NCBI RefSeq assembly: GCF_002871795.1
Contig: NZ_PNHL01000014.1
Location: 1 to 64,000 of the forward strand
Origin: Brachybacterium sp. UMB0905
Lineage (GTDB): Bacteria > Actinomycetota > Actinomycetes > Actinomycetales > Dermabacteraceae
Direction: 5' to 3'
Length of the DNA stretch: 64,000 bases
Below the pieces are notes generated by a model. The model ran no database searches and was not told the origin of the DNA. It was given only the letters and a program-made list of their open reading frames with translations. Positions 7,853 to 16,009 of this stretch are shown piece after piece. The first letter of the stretch is position 1; the number at the start of each line of letters is the position of its first letter. Position numbers and translations under genes: made by a program.

Positions 7853-9166
7853 TCAGCCCAGCAGATGCCGCAGATACGGGGTCATCAGCACCCCGTCGGG
7901 GTCTGCCGCCTCCCGCACTGCCCGGAAGTCCTCGAACCGCGGGTACAGCTCCCGCAGCTCCCGTGCCCCCAGCCAGTGCTGCTTGCCCCAGTGGGGGCGG
8001 GCAGCGAACGGTGCCAGAGCGCCCTGGACCAGCAGGAGGTACGGCGCAGCCTCTTCCCAGCAGTAGCGGTGGGCGGCGATGTACACGCTCTCGCGCTCGT
8101 AGGCGGTGGACAGCCACGCATCATCGGCGGCGACCCGGCGGATCTCCAGCGGGAAGGTGACCCGCACGTTCTCGTCCTCGAAGCGGCGGCGCAGGGCGCC
8201 AAAGGCCTCCTCGAAACGGTGCGCGGGGATCGCCCATTCCGATTCGTGGAATCGCACCCGACGGGACGCGGCATACACGCGCGGCGAATCATCCACCACC
8301 GTGTCGGTGGAGGCGAAGGCCCGGGAGGCGATCTCAGCGACCGGGCGGCTGAGCGGTGGCAGCAGCGCAGCGCTGCGGCACATCAGCTCGAACACCCCGT
8401 TGCCGAGCACCTCGGACTTCATCGTCTCGGCGAGCTTCGACGGGCGCTGCCGCGGTGCCTCCATCCCCCGGCGGCGCATCGTGCGCACCGTTGCCCGCCC
8501 GGTGCGGGGGAACCAGAAGAACTCGTGGTGGTCGGCGATCTCGCAGTCCGCCAGGAACGATGCGGCCGTGGCGTCCACCCCCTCGGTGCCCTCCACGAGT
8601 TCCAGCCGGTAGGCGGGCACCGCCTGCAGCGTCACCTCGAGGATCACGCCCACCGCGCCGAGGCCCAACCGCGCGGCCTGGAACAGGTCCGGGTCCTGCG
8701 TCGGAGACGTGTCCACGATCGACCCGTCGGCCAGGGCCAGCCGCAGCGCCCGCACCATCCCGGCGAAGCCCGTGTAGTAGGCGCCGGTGCCGTGGGTGCC
8801 GGTCTGGATGGCCCCGGAGATCGACTGCCGGTCGATATCCCCCATCACCGCGAGCGCGAGACCGTGCGGGGCCAGCAGGTCCCCGATCGCCCACAGGCGC
8901 GTGCCACCGCGCAGGGTCACCAGGCCCGTGCTCGGATCGGCGCTGACCAGTCCCTGATAGCCGTCCAGGCTCATGAGCACCCCGTCGGTGCGCACGAGCG
9001 GGGAGAAAGAGTGGCCGCCGCCGATCACGCGCAGCGGCACCCCGAGCGCGCGGGCGCGAGCGAGCGCTGCAGTGACCTCGTCCTCGCTGGTGGGGGCGAG
9101 GATTTCCTGCGGGGTGAAGCGAGCCGATCCGCTCCAGTTGCGGTGGCTGTGGGTGGTGATGCTCAC
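7853..9166 (-). CDS. FAD-linked sugar-1,4-lactone oxidase (D-arabinono-lactone oxidase family)
   Basis: A 437-residue flavoprotein of the vanillyl-alcohol-oxidase superfamily. The FAD-binding half contains PLRVIGGGHSFSPL, the loop that in relatives binds the FAD pyrophosphate, then ISGAIQTGTHGTG. The C-terminal half carries the ALO-type substrate domain ending HWGKQHWL and DPDGVLMTPYLRHLLG, with the conserved HWGK signature. The GTG start (VSITTHSHRNWSG) is preceded by GAAGGAG six bases upstream; a longer upstream frame has no such site. It is 29 bp downstream of the racemase-fold gene and surely in its operon. The substrate may be an alditol or aldonolactone; the precise one cannot be read from sequence. 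Confidence 0.85.
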   Translation of the reverse strand: MSITTHSHRNWSGSARFTPQEILAPTSEDEVTAALARARALGVPLRVIGGGHSFSPLVRTDGVLMSLDGYQGLVSADPSTGLVTLRGGTRLWAIGDLLAPHGLALAVMGDIDRQSISGAIQTGTHGTGAYYTGFAGMVRALRLALADGSIVDTSPTQDPDLFQAARLGLGAVGVILEVTLQAVPAYRLELVEGTEGVDATAASFLADCEIADHHEFFWFPRTGRATVRTMRRRGMEAPRQRPSKLAETMKSEVLGNGVFELMCRSAALLPPLSRPVAEIASRAFASTDTVVDDSPRVYAASRRVRFHESEWAIPAHRFEEAFGALRRRFEDENVRVTFPLEIRRVAADDAWLSTAYERESVYIAAHRYCWEEAAPYLLLVQGALAPFAARPHWGKQHWLGARELRELYPRFEDFRAVREAADPDGVLMTPYLRHLLG

Positions 9167-9195
9167 CGGTACTCCTTCGGGCCGGCGGCGTGATG

Positions 9196-10401
9196 TCAGA
9201 GGAAGAGCTCCCCTTCGCCGCGATACGTGGGGATGGTGCCGAGCAGCTCGTCGCCGTCGACGAGGTGGTAGTGCGTGAAGTGCTCTGCGGGCTCGCCGGC
9301 TTTGGCGTGCCGCAGCCACACGGTATCGCCCACCCGCAGGTCTGCGGCTGCCGGTCCCATGACGGGGGTCTGCACCTCCCCGGCGGCCTCCTGCGGGGCG
9401 AAGGCGAGTCCGACCGGGTGGGCGATTGTGGGCAGACGGTCCTCCCCCGGCACGCCGGAGGCGATCCAGCCGCCGCCGAGCAGGGTTGCGACCTCGGGGG
9501 CGGGGCGCCGTACCACGCTGAGGGCCAGCAGCAGCGCGGGCTGCGGCGTGAAGTCCACGTAGCGGTCGAACAGGCCCGGGCCGATGAGGCCCGATCCGGC
9601 GGCGATTTCGGTGACCGCGGCTTCGGCGCGGGTGGATTCGATCGAGCCGGTGCCGCCGCCGTTGATGAATTCGAGGTCCGTCAGCTCCCGCACCGCGGCG
9701 ACCGCCTCAGCGCGGCGCGCGGCGATATCAGGCCGTGACAGGGCCTTCATGCCGCGCACCGCCATGCCGTAGGGCGTGCGGGCGTTGTCGGTGACCCCGG
9801 CGATGTGGCCCTCGTAGGCCATCATTCCCACCAGGAGCAGCTGGGGCCGGGCCACGATCTCGCGGGCCAGCGCAGCGGCCTGCGCGGGTGTGCGCACCGG
9901 GGAGCGGAAGGCGCCGAAGCGCACCCCGGGCAGCGGCGCGTAGGACACATCCAGCTCGATGGCCACGCGGATCCGGGAGCCGCCCGGCAGTGGCGCCAGG
10001 TCCGCGATCGCCGCGCTGATCAGCTCGAGCTGGGCGACCTCGTCGACCATGAGGGTGATGGCATCCAGCGCAGCGGGGCGGGCGGCGAGCTCGCGCAGGG
10101 CGGCGCGCTCCGCCGTCGGGTAGGCGACGACGACGTCATCCATGCCGTGCTCGACGAGCCACAGCGCCTCGGGGAGGCTGTAGGAGAGGATCCCCTGGAA
10201 CTCGGGGCGGCGCAGCACGCGTTCCAGCAGGCCGCGCACCCGCAGTGACTTGGAGGCCACGCGGATGGGCATGCCCTGTGCGCGGCGCGCGAGGTCCTCG
10301 GCGTTGGCGTCGAAGGCATCGAGATCCAGCACTGCCAGAGGCCGCTGGTCTGCGCCCGCCCGGGCGAGCAGACGCTCGATGGTGGCGATGCGGTCGGTCA
10401 T
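9196..10401 (-). CDS. Alanine-racemase-fold PLP enzyme (amino acid deaminase/aldolase type)
   Basis: A 401-residue fold-type III PLP protein like D-threonine aldolase and D-serine dehydratase. The PLP lysine lies in MPIRVASKSLRVRGLL (about residue 53). LVGMMAYEGHIAG and the glycine-rich FINGGGTGSIEST follow, the phosphate-binding loop of the barrel. The C-terminal beta domain holds the zinc/substrate region near THYHLVDGDELLGTIPTYRGEG. The ATG is preceded by GGAAG. It is followed after 29 bp by the FAD lactone oxidase. The same two families occur together in other actinobacteria, which suggests one pathway, but their joint reaction is not established. The N-terminal half of the longer open frame lacks coding character. 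Confidence 0.8.
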   Translation of the reverse strand: MTDRIATIERLLARAGADQRPLAVLDLDAFDANAEDLARRAQGMPIRVASKSLRVRGLLERVLRRPEFQGILSYSLPEALWLVEHGMDDVVVAYPTAERAALRELAARPAALDAITLMVDEVAQLELISAAIADLAPLPGGSRIRVAIELDVSYAPLPGVRFGAFRSPVRTPAQAAALAREIVARPQLLLVGMMAYEGHIAGVTDNARTPYGMAVRGMKALSRPDIAARRAEAVAAVRELTDLEFINGGGTGSIESTRAEAAVTEIAAGSGLIGPGLFDRYVDFTPQPALLLALSVVRRPAPEVATLLGGGWIASGVPGEDRLPTIAHPVGLAFAPQEAAGEVQTPVMGPAAADLRVGDTVWLRHAKAGEPAEHFTHYHLVDGDELLGTIPTYRGEGELFL

Positions 10402-10426
10402 GGCGGCTTCTTCCGGGCGGTGCTGG

Positions 10427-11311
10427 TCAAGCGCGACGGCGCTCGAGGATCTCGTCCAGGCGCAGGTCCAGCGCGGCCGGGAGGGACTCGGAGGTGGCTT
10501 CGAGCTCCTCGACGTTCTCCGCCTCCAACGGGACGCCGGAGCGGAGCATCGACTGGCGGTGGGCGGCGTGGCGGCTGGCGAGGTCATCGACCTCGCCGCG
10601 CAGTGCATAGGTGGGCCGCGGCACGGGGCGCGGAGTCCACTCCCCAGGCCGCTCCACCTGGGCCCGGGCGCGTTCGGCGGTCTGCTCCAGATCAACGCGC
10701 TCAGTCGGGGTGTCCGTGGCATCGATGCGAGCCGACGCCCCAGTGGTCCGGGCGGCTGCCTGAGACTCGGCGCGGCGGCGAGCTGTCTCCCGCTCGGCCC
10801 GCTCTCGGCGGGCACGCGTGGCAGCGCGCGTAGCAAGGGCCCGACGGCGCAGCTCGGCGCGGCGCAGCCCGATCAGGTAGACCCCCAGCACCGCGAGCCC
10901 GGCCAGGGGCGCCCACCACGGGACGGGGCCGAGCACCGCGGCGATGGTCAGACCGATCACGCTGAGCACCAGCACTGCCAGTACGACGCTCAGCAGGCGA
11001 CGCGAGCGGGCCCGCTCGCCCTCGAGATCCACGCGGATTCCGGGTTCCGCGTCGAAGCGGGGGCGGGCGGTGGGGTCGACGGGACGCAGCATCACGCGGT
11101 CCTGGCTCATAGCGGGCCTCATCTCTGCCGGGGAGCGACGGGAGCGCACGGCAGCGGAGAGGTCGCGCGCTTGGGAGGACATCTCGGCCTGCTCCGCGGC
11201 GCGGGCACGGCCCATCACCTCACGGCGGCTCGCCGTGCGCGGCAGCGCATAGGCCAGCCACAGCAGCAGGAGGAGGGCGAAGAGCACCGCTCCGAGATTG
11301 ATCGACTCCAC
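10427..11311 (-). CDS. GlpR/SepX-like membrane protein (cell-division associated family)
   Basis: A 294-residue membrane protein. Residues 5-25 are a first transmembrane helix (LGAVLFALLLLLWLAYALP), then a cytosolic basic/acidic stretch, two further helices around residues 108-150 (VVLAVLVLSVIGL and WWAPLAGLAVLGVYLIG), and a charged, probably coiled C-terminal tail of 145 residues rich in R, E and A. This layout, and the position directly after a RimJ-type acetyltransferase divergent from 5-formyl-THF cyclo-ligase, match mycobacterial Rv0996, corynebacterial GLPR and Streptomyces SepX. Those anchor division factors, with the gephyrin-like Glp as partner. The glp and galU genes usually found in this operon are absent here. 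Assignment is by topology and synteny, so function is inferred. Confidence 0.6.
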   Translation of the reverse strand: MESINLGAVLFALLLLLWLAYALPRTASRREVMGRARAAEQAEMSSQARDLSAAVRSRRSPAEMRPAMSQDRVMLRPVDPTARPRFDAEPGIRVDLEGERARSRRLLSVVLAVLVLSVIGLTIAAVLGPVPWWAPLAGLAVLGVYLIGLRRAELRRRALATRAATRARRERAERETARRRAESQAAARTTGASARIDATDTPTERVDLEQTAERARAQVERPGEWTPRPVPRPTYALRGEVDDLASRHAAHRQSMLRSGVPLEAENVEELEATSESLPAALDLRLDEILERRRA

Positions 11312-11347
11312 GCGCCCAGAGTAATGACACCGATGTGCTTTCCCTGG

Positions 11348-12052
11348 TCACAGGCTGGGCGTGTCGGGCGCGATCTCCTTTTCTCGCGGCGAGTCCGTCG
11401 GCTTTTCCGCCGCGGCGGCGGCGCGGTGAACGAACTGATTCTGGTGACGCATCTGATTCTTGAGCCGCCGCAGCACGCCGCGACCGTCCAGATCCAGACG
11501 GGCATCCTCCGCGGTGAGGGCGAAGACGAGGTGGTCGCGCCAGGCACCGTCGACGTGGATGGCGCTGCGACGTAGACCTTCGGGCCGCAGCTGCAGCTTT
11601 TCGACCACGCGCAGGCTCGCAGCGTTCTCCGGGCGGACGGTCACCTCGATGCGGTGCAGTCCCAGCTCGGCGAAGAGATGGTCCATGAGCAGGGCGGCGG
11701 CGCGGGGCACCAGGCCCTGTCCGGCGCGCTCGTGGTCGATCCAGTAGCCCAGGGTGGCGCTGCGCAGTGCCCCGTACTGGATGGGGCCGGCGGTGATCTG
11801 CCCGGCCAGCTGCCCGTTCACGGTCAGCGCGAGCGGCAGGTGGGTGCCGTCCTTGGCCTGCTGCTCGCCCCAGCGGCGGACGGATCGGAAGTCGGGGATG
11901 TGCCCGGGGTGTTCGGGGTCGGTCGCGTCCCACGGCCGCAGCCACTGGGCGTTGCGCGCCCGCAGGCGTTCGTAGGCGCCGCGGTCGCGTCGTCGCAGCG
12001 GTCGCAGCACGAGCTCCTCATCGCGCAGGACGAGCGGCCACACATGCACCAT
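11348..12052 (-). CDS. GNAT acetyltransferase, RimJ/RimL type
   Basis: A 234-residue acetyl-CoA-dependent acetyltransferase. The N-terminus (LVLRDEELVLRPLRRRDRGAY) is the first strand of RimJ-type proteins; acetyl-CoA-binding elements include TLGYWIDHERAGQGLVPRA and LHRIEVTVRPENAASLRV with the conserved asparagine. Family members acetylate N-terminal alanine of ribosomal proteins S5/S18/L12 or other substrates. It lies 36 bp upstream of the GlpR/SepX-like gene and probably forms an operon with it. The C-terminal 45 residues are polar and proline/lysine-rich. The ATG start lies about 75 bp from the divergent cyclo-ligase start, so the two share a promoter region. Confidence 0.85.
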   Translation of the reverse strand: MVHVWPLVLRDEELVLRPLRRRDRGAYERLRARNAQWLRPWDATDPEHPGHIPDFRSVRRWGEQQAKDGTHLPLALTVNGQLAGQITAGPIQYGALRSATLGYWIDHERAGQGLVPRAAALLMDHLFAELGLHRIEVTVRPENAASLRVVEKLQLRPEGLRRSAIHVDGAWRDHLVFALTAEDARLDLDGRGVLRRLKNQMRHQNQFVHRAAAAAEKPTDSPREKEIAPDTPSL

Positions 12053-12126
12053 CGCGTCATCGTAGACCGGACAGGATCTGCCCCGAGCTCCCTGTGCCGA
12101 CGCGCGCCCTGTGGCATGGTGCGCTT

Positions 12127-12816
12127 ATGGATACCGACCCCACCGCTCGCACCGACTCCCCGGGCTCCCCCGCCGACCCTGAGCGCGTCGCCGTCAAGCG
12201 TGCGCTGCGCACTCAGCTGCGTGCCCGGCGTCGTGAGCTGTACGGCACTACGGAGGGCGCGCGGAGGCGGGAGCGGGAGGGGCAGCAGCTGCTCGAGCAT
12301 GCCGCCCCGCTGCTCGAGATGATCGCCACGGCCGCAGCGCGCTCCGCGCGGGACGGCAGTGCCCCCGTGCGGGTGTCGGCGTTCCATCCCACCCCGACCG
12401 AGGCCGACGTGATGCCGCTTGCGGCCGCCCTGGCGCGCTCGGGTGCCGAAGTGCTGTTCCCCGTCGCCGCGGGTCGCGAGCTGGACTGGGCGGTGTGGGA
12501 TGGCAGCTCACCGTTCATGGACTCCCCCGGCCGTGGCTTCGGGAAGGAGCCCGAGGGCCCGCGCCGCGGCACAGACGCCCTGTCTCAGGTGAGCCTCATT
12601 CTCGCCCCGGCGCTCGCCGTCGATCGCAGCGGGACGCGGCTCGGACATGGCGGCGGATATTACGACCGTGCGCTGCGCCATGCGCCGGAGGAGGTCCGGA
12701 TCATCGCCGTCATCAACCCTGATGACCTGTTGCCGACGGGGACGCTGCCGCGGGATGCGCACGATGTGCCGGTCCCGGAGGTGCTGACCGCAGCGGGGCT
12801 CGAGGCGCTCGGCTGA
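12127..12816 (+). CDS. 5-formyltetrahydrofolate cyclo-ligase
   Basis: Converts 5-formyl-THF and ATP to 5,10-methenyl-THF, recovering folate in the cytoplasm. The 229-residue protein has the family N-terminal helix with RVAVKRALRTQLRARRREL, folate-contacting FHPTPTEADVMPL, and the ATP-binding glycine loop RLGHGGGYYDRAL near residue 175. The usual length is about 200 residues; the extra part is a polar N-terminus of about 25 residues. ATG 12127 (MDTDPT) was chosen over an earlier frame start because that one would run into the divergent promoter. It starts a short plus-strand group and is divergent from the rimJ-like gene, as Rv0992c is from its neighbours in mycobacteria. Confidence 0.9.
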   Translation: MDTDPTARTDSPGSPADPERVAVKRALRTQLRARRRELYGTTEGARRREREGQQLLEHAAPLLEMIATAAARSARDGSAPVRVSAFHPTPTEADVMPLAAALARSGAEVLFPVAAGRELDWAVWDGSSPFMDSPGRGFGKEPEGPRRGTDALSQVSLILAPALAVDRSGTRLGHGGGYYDRALRHAPEEVRIIAVINPDDLLPTGTLPRDAHDVPVPEVLTAAGLEALG

Positions 12817-12917
12817 TCTTGCCGAGCGCGCTCCCGCGCACGGCAGGGCCGGGGAGGTCGTAGGATCTGCTCGGCCCGGCCACGGCGGCGGGCTGTGACC
12901 CACCCCGGAGGATCCGC

Positions 12918-13274
12918 GTGCCCACGTACGTTTATGCCTGCAAGAGCTGCGAGCACCGTTTCGAGCAGTACCAGAGCTTCAGCGAGGATTCGCTGACCAC
13001 GTGCCCCGAGTGCCAGCAGAGCACCCTACGCAAGGTCTTCGACACCGTGGGCATCGTCTTCAAAGGCTCCGGCTTCTACTCCACCGATTCGCAGTCCTCC
13101 GCGCCGGGATCGACCGCGGCGAAGAGCCCGAGCAGCGGAGGCTCTGAGGGCTCCGGCTCCGGGGCGTCCGGATCTGACGGTTCGGGGACCCCGTCCTCCA
13201 CCGGGAGTTCGACGAGCACGAGCAGCTCCGGGAGCTCGACGAGCACCACAGGCGCGAGCGGATCGGCCGCCTGA
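12918..13274 (+). CDS. FmdB-type zinc-ribbon protein
   Basis: A 118-residue small regulatory-type protein. The first 55 residues form the FmdB zinc ribbon: PTYVYACKSCEHRFE and TTCPECQQSTLRKVF supply two CxxC pairs, followed by GIVFKGSGFYSTD, the family ending. The rest is low-complexity Ser/Gly/Thr (runs such as SSGSSTSTTGASGSAA). The GTG start has CCGGAGGATC just upstream, and TAGGAT at about 12862 could be a -10 box. FmdB proteins are widespread and their role is unclear; some affect amidase or porin expression. Confidence 0.85.
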   Translation: MPTYVYACKSCEHRFEQYQSFSEDSLTTCPECQQSTLRKVFDTVGIVFKGSGFYSTDSQSSAPGSTAAKSPSSGGSEGSGSGASGSDGSGTPSSTGSSTSTSSSGSSTSTTGASGSAA

Positions 13275-13355
13275 CCTCTCCTCCACAACGGCCCTTTATC
13301 CACAATTCGCTTGGGGCCGGGGACGTGCGGGCCGTCGGCGCCTAGCGTCGGGGCC

Positions 13356-13988
13356 ATGCTTTCCCGATTGCGCTCCCAGATTCCGCTGTGGCGACGTGCG
13401 CTGCGGCGGCGCCGCCGCACCCTCGCTGCCCTGGCTCTCGCTGTGCTGCTCGCCTCGATCGCCCCCTCCCTGCTGCCGCCATCGACGCACGGCATCACCG
13501 TGGCGACCGCTCGTGATGATCTCCCGATCGGCACCGTCCTGGCGCCGGAGGATCTCACGATGGTGCGGGTCGCCGCGCGGCTGGTACCGGTCGGCGCCGT
13601 GCAGGAGCCCGCCGATCTGGTCGGCCGAACCGTGACCGTGCCGGTGCCGGCCGGAACCGCGGTGCTCGAACCGATGCTCGAGGACCCTGCCGCCTCTGCC
13701 GTGCCTGAGGGATCGGCGCTGGTCGCCGTCCCGGCCCCAGAGGCGCTGACCGCCCATCTGCGACCCGGCACCGCCGTCGCGCTGCAGCTGAGCGATCCCA
13801 TCACAGGGCAGAGCCGGGAGGTGGAGGGCGTCGTGCTCCAAGCTCCCGCGGCTGCGGCGGACTCACCGCTGCCAGGGAATGCCGCAGGCGGCGGAGCTCC
13901 CATGATCGTGCAGGTCAGCCGCGCAGACGTCGGTGAGGTCGCGCACTCATTAACAGCTGGCGGTGTGACGGTGACCGTCATCGGCTAA
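13356..13988 (+). CDS. Membrane-anchored SAF-domain protein (CpaB/RcpC-like)
   Basis: A 210-residue protein with one N-terminal transmembrane helix (TLAALALAVLLASIAPSLLP, after a strongly basic RRALRRRRR segment) and an extracytoplasmic SAF domain: VATARDDLPIGTVLAPEDLT and the GRTVTVPVPAGTAVLEPM turn. The final part resembles the CpaB/RcpC extension. In pilus systems these proteins assist assembly of Flp/Tad pili, but no tad genes are nearby; single SAF genes beside fmdB and mscL are common in actinobacteria. The start at 13356 directly precedes the basic/hydrophobic leader. Confidence 0.75.
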   Translation: MLSRLRSQIPLWRRALRRRRRTLAALALAVLLASIAPSLLPPSTHGITVATARDDLPIGTVLAPEDLTMVRVAARLVPVGAVQEPADLVGRTVTVPVPAGTAVLEPMLEDPAASAVPEGSALVAVPAPEALTAHLRPGTAVALQLSDPITGQSREVEGVVLQAPAAAADSPLPGNAAGGGAPMIVQVSRADVGEVAHSLTAGGVTVTVIG

Positions 13989-14046
13989 AGTGCCCCCCGG
14001 GCCGCGCCGCGGCCGACCCATCCCCCTCTTCAGTAAGGATGACCCC

Positions 14047-14493
14047 ATGAAGGGCTTCAAGGACTTCGTCATGCAGGGCAACGTCATCGACCTCGCCGTC
14101 GGTGTCGTCATCGGTGGCGCGTTCACGGCTCTGATCGGAGCCTTCGTCGACAACCTGATCCAGCCTGTGATCAACGTGTTCGGCGGCACCAACGTGAACG
14201 GGCTGTCGTTCAAGATCATTCAGGCCAATGAGGCCACCCGCGTCGATCTGGGCGCGGTGCTCTCGGCCGTGATCGCCTTCCTGATCACCGCTGCGGTGGT
14301 CTACTTCGTCTTCGTCCTGCCGATCTCTCAGGCCCGCAAGCTCGACCGTAAGCGTCGCGGCCTGCCGGAGGTCGAGGAGACCCCGGTCTCCGAAGACATC
14401 ATGCTGCTCACCGAGATCCGCGATGCCCTCACCGGCCGCGGCACCACCCCCGGCACGACCGCGCAGAACCCGCAGAACCCGCCGCAGGTCTGA
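14047..14493 (+). CDS. mscL: Large-conductance mechanosensitive channel
   Basis: Homopentameric inner-membrane safety valve that opens when turgor rises. The 148-residue protein starts MKGFKDFVMQGNVIDLAVGV, the N-terminal amphipathic helix and pore-lining TM1 of MscL. A periplasmic loop with NVNGLSFKI, TM2 (AVIAFLITAAVVYFVFVLPI) and a charged cytoplasmic helix ending in a bundle with DIMLLTEIRDAL follow. The C-terminal tail is TPG/NPQ-rich. Length fits the family (about 130-150). It lies 58 bp after the SAF gene and 2 bp before mutY, so these may be transcribed together. Confidence 0.95.
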   Translation: MKGFKDFVMQGNVIDLAVGVVIGGAFTALIGAFVDNLIQPVINVFGGTNVNGLSFKIIQANEATRVDLGAVLSAVIAFLITAAVVYFVFVLPISQARKLDRKRRGLPEVEETPVSEDIMLLTEIRDALTGRGTTPGTTAQNPQNPPQV

Positions 14494-14495
14494 GC

Positions 14496-15449
14496 ATGAC
14501 CCCTGGTGCCCCGGCACCGAGCGACCCCGGCGCGGGGCGGGACCGAGAGGTTCCGCCCCGCGCCGTTGTCATGCCCGCCACCCCGGAGGCGGTGCATCAT
14601 GCGGTCATCACCTGGTTCCAGCAGGCGGGGCGGGATCTGCCGTGGCGCCACCCGGATGCCTCCGCCTGGTCGATTCTCGTCTCCGAGGTGATGCTGCAGC
14701 AGACCCCGGTCTCCCGGGTGCTGCCGCGTTGGCAGGAGTGGATGCACCGTTGGCCTGCCCCGGCGGATCTTGCTGCCGCCCCGACCGCGGAGGTGCTGCG
14801 AGCCTGGGACCGTCTGGGCTACCCGCGCCGGGCGCTGCGGCTGCAGGAATGCGCCCGCGCGATCGTCCGCGATCACGGTGGTGAGGTGCCGCGCGGCATC
14901 GACGCGCTGCGGGCCCTGCCCGGCATCGGCGAGTACACCGCCGCGGCGGTCACCGCCTTCGCCCACCACGGCCGCGCCGTCGTCGCCGACACCAACATTC
15001 GACGGGTCCTGGCGCGAGCGGTCACCGGCGCCGCACTGCCGGCCCCGTCGTACACAGCCGCCGAAAGAGAGCTGGCCGCGAGCTGGCTACCGGCGCAGGA
15101 TGAGATGTCGGTGCGCTGGAACCAGGCGGTGATGGAGCTCGGAGCTCTGGTGTGCACTGCCCGCTCACCGCGCTGCGAAAGCTGTCCGCTCGCCGCGGGC
15201 CGCTGCGCCTGGGTCGCGGCCGGCTCCCCCGCGCCCCTCGAGGGCTCACGCCGCACCCAGGCCTTTGAGGGCACGGATCGGCAGCTGCGCGGACAGATCA
15301 TGGCGCTGCTGCGCAGCGATGAGCACCCCGATGCGACGCGCTTAGCGGCACTGGATCCCGCGGATCCGGAGCGCGTGCGACGCTGCACCGCCTCCCTGGT
15401 GGCCGATGGGCTCGCCATCTGGGATCACGAGCACCTGCGGCTGCCCTGA
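14496..15449 (+). CDS. mutY: A/G-specific adenine DNA glycosylase
   Basis: Removes adenine mispaired with 8-oxoguanine or guanine. The 317-residue protein has catalytic glutamate in SEVMLQQTPVSRV, the helix-hairpin-helix LPGIGEYTAAAV, catalytic aspartate in VVADTNIRRVLAR, and a 4Fe-4S motif C-x6-C-x2-C-x6-C (CTARSPRCESCPLAAGRC). The C-terminal NUDIX-like 8-oxoG recognition domain found in E. coli MutY is reduced to about 80 residues, as in many actinobacteria. It starts two bases after mscL. The first 25 residues, PG-rich, are probably unstructured; the GTG or ATG within them could be the true start (MPATPEAVHHAV). Confidence 0.93.
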   Translation: MTPGAPAPSDPGAGRDREVPPRAVVMPATPEAVHHAVITWFQQAGRDLPWRHPDASAWSILVSEVMLQQTPVSRVLPRWQEWMHRWPAPADLAAAPTAEVLRAWDRLGYPRRALRLQECARAIVRDHGGEVPRGIDALRALPGIGEYTAAAVTAFAHHGRAVVADTNIRRVLARAVTGAALPAPSYTAAERELAASWLPAQDEMSVRWNQAVMELGALVCTARSPRCESCPLAAGRCAWVAAGSPAPLEGSRRTQAFEGTDRQLRGQIMALLRSDEHPDATRLAALDPADPERVRRCTASLVADGLAIWDHEHLRLP

Positions 15450-15472
15450 GGCCCGCCGCGCCCTGCGCGCTC

Positions 15473-16009
15473 TCAGCCGTCGAGGCGCCGCATCATCCGC
15501 GTATTGCCCAGGGTGTTGGGCTTGACCCGGGCGAGATCCAGGAACTCGGCGATGCCCTCATCCGGGGAGCGCAGCAGCTGCAGATACAGCTCGGGGCCCA
15601 GCTGCTCTCCCATCTCCTCGAAGCCGTGCCGGGAGAAGAAGTCGACCTCGAAGGTCAGGCAGAACACGCGGCTGAGCTCGAGCCCGCGGGCACGCTGCAG
15701 CAGCTCCTCGAGCATCCGATGCCCGAGGCCCGTGCCCCGCTGGGACGCATGCACCGCGAGGGTCCGTACCTCGGCGAGGTCCTCCCACATCACGTGCAGG
15801 GCGCCGCAGCCCACCACCTCGCCCTCGGGGTCGACGGCCACCAGGAACTCCTGGACGGCTTCGTAGAAGGACACCAGATCCTTGCCCAGCAGGATCCCCT
15901 CATGCGCGAGGGGCTCGACGAGGGCGTTGATGCCGCGTACGTCCCGGGGCAGTGCAGGGCGGATCATGATCTCGCGGCGCGCTGTGTCGTCCATCGGAGC
16001 GCCGGTCAT
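15473..16009 (-). CDS. argA: L-glutamate N-acetyltransferase (Rv2747-type ArgA)
   Basis: First step of arginine synthesis: acetyl-CoA plus glutamate to N-acetylglutamate. The 178-residue single GNAT domain has LLGKDLVSFYEAVQEFLVA, VVGCGALHVMWEDLAEVRTL and the acetyl-CoA loop SQRGTGLGHRMLEELL, ending with AEFLDLARVKPNTLGNTRMM. These features are those of the short actinobacterial NAGS (M. tuberculosis Rv2747), not the long ArgA with a kinase-like domain. Its start codon overlaps the dedA stop by 4 bp (ATGA), so it is translated from the dedA message. It is convergent with mutY. Confidence 0.85.
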   Translation of the reverse strand: MTGAPMDDTARREIMIRPALPRDVRGINALVEPLAHEGILLGKDLVSFYEAVQEFLVAVDPEGEVVGCGALHVMWEDLAEVRTLAVHASQRGTGLGHRMLEELLQRARGLELSRVFCLTFEVDFFSRHGFEEMGEQLGPELYLQLLRSPDEGIAEFLDLARVKPNTLGNTRMMRRLDG

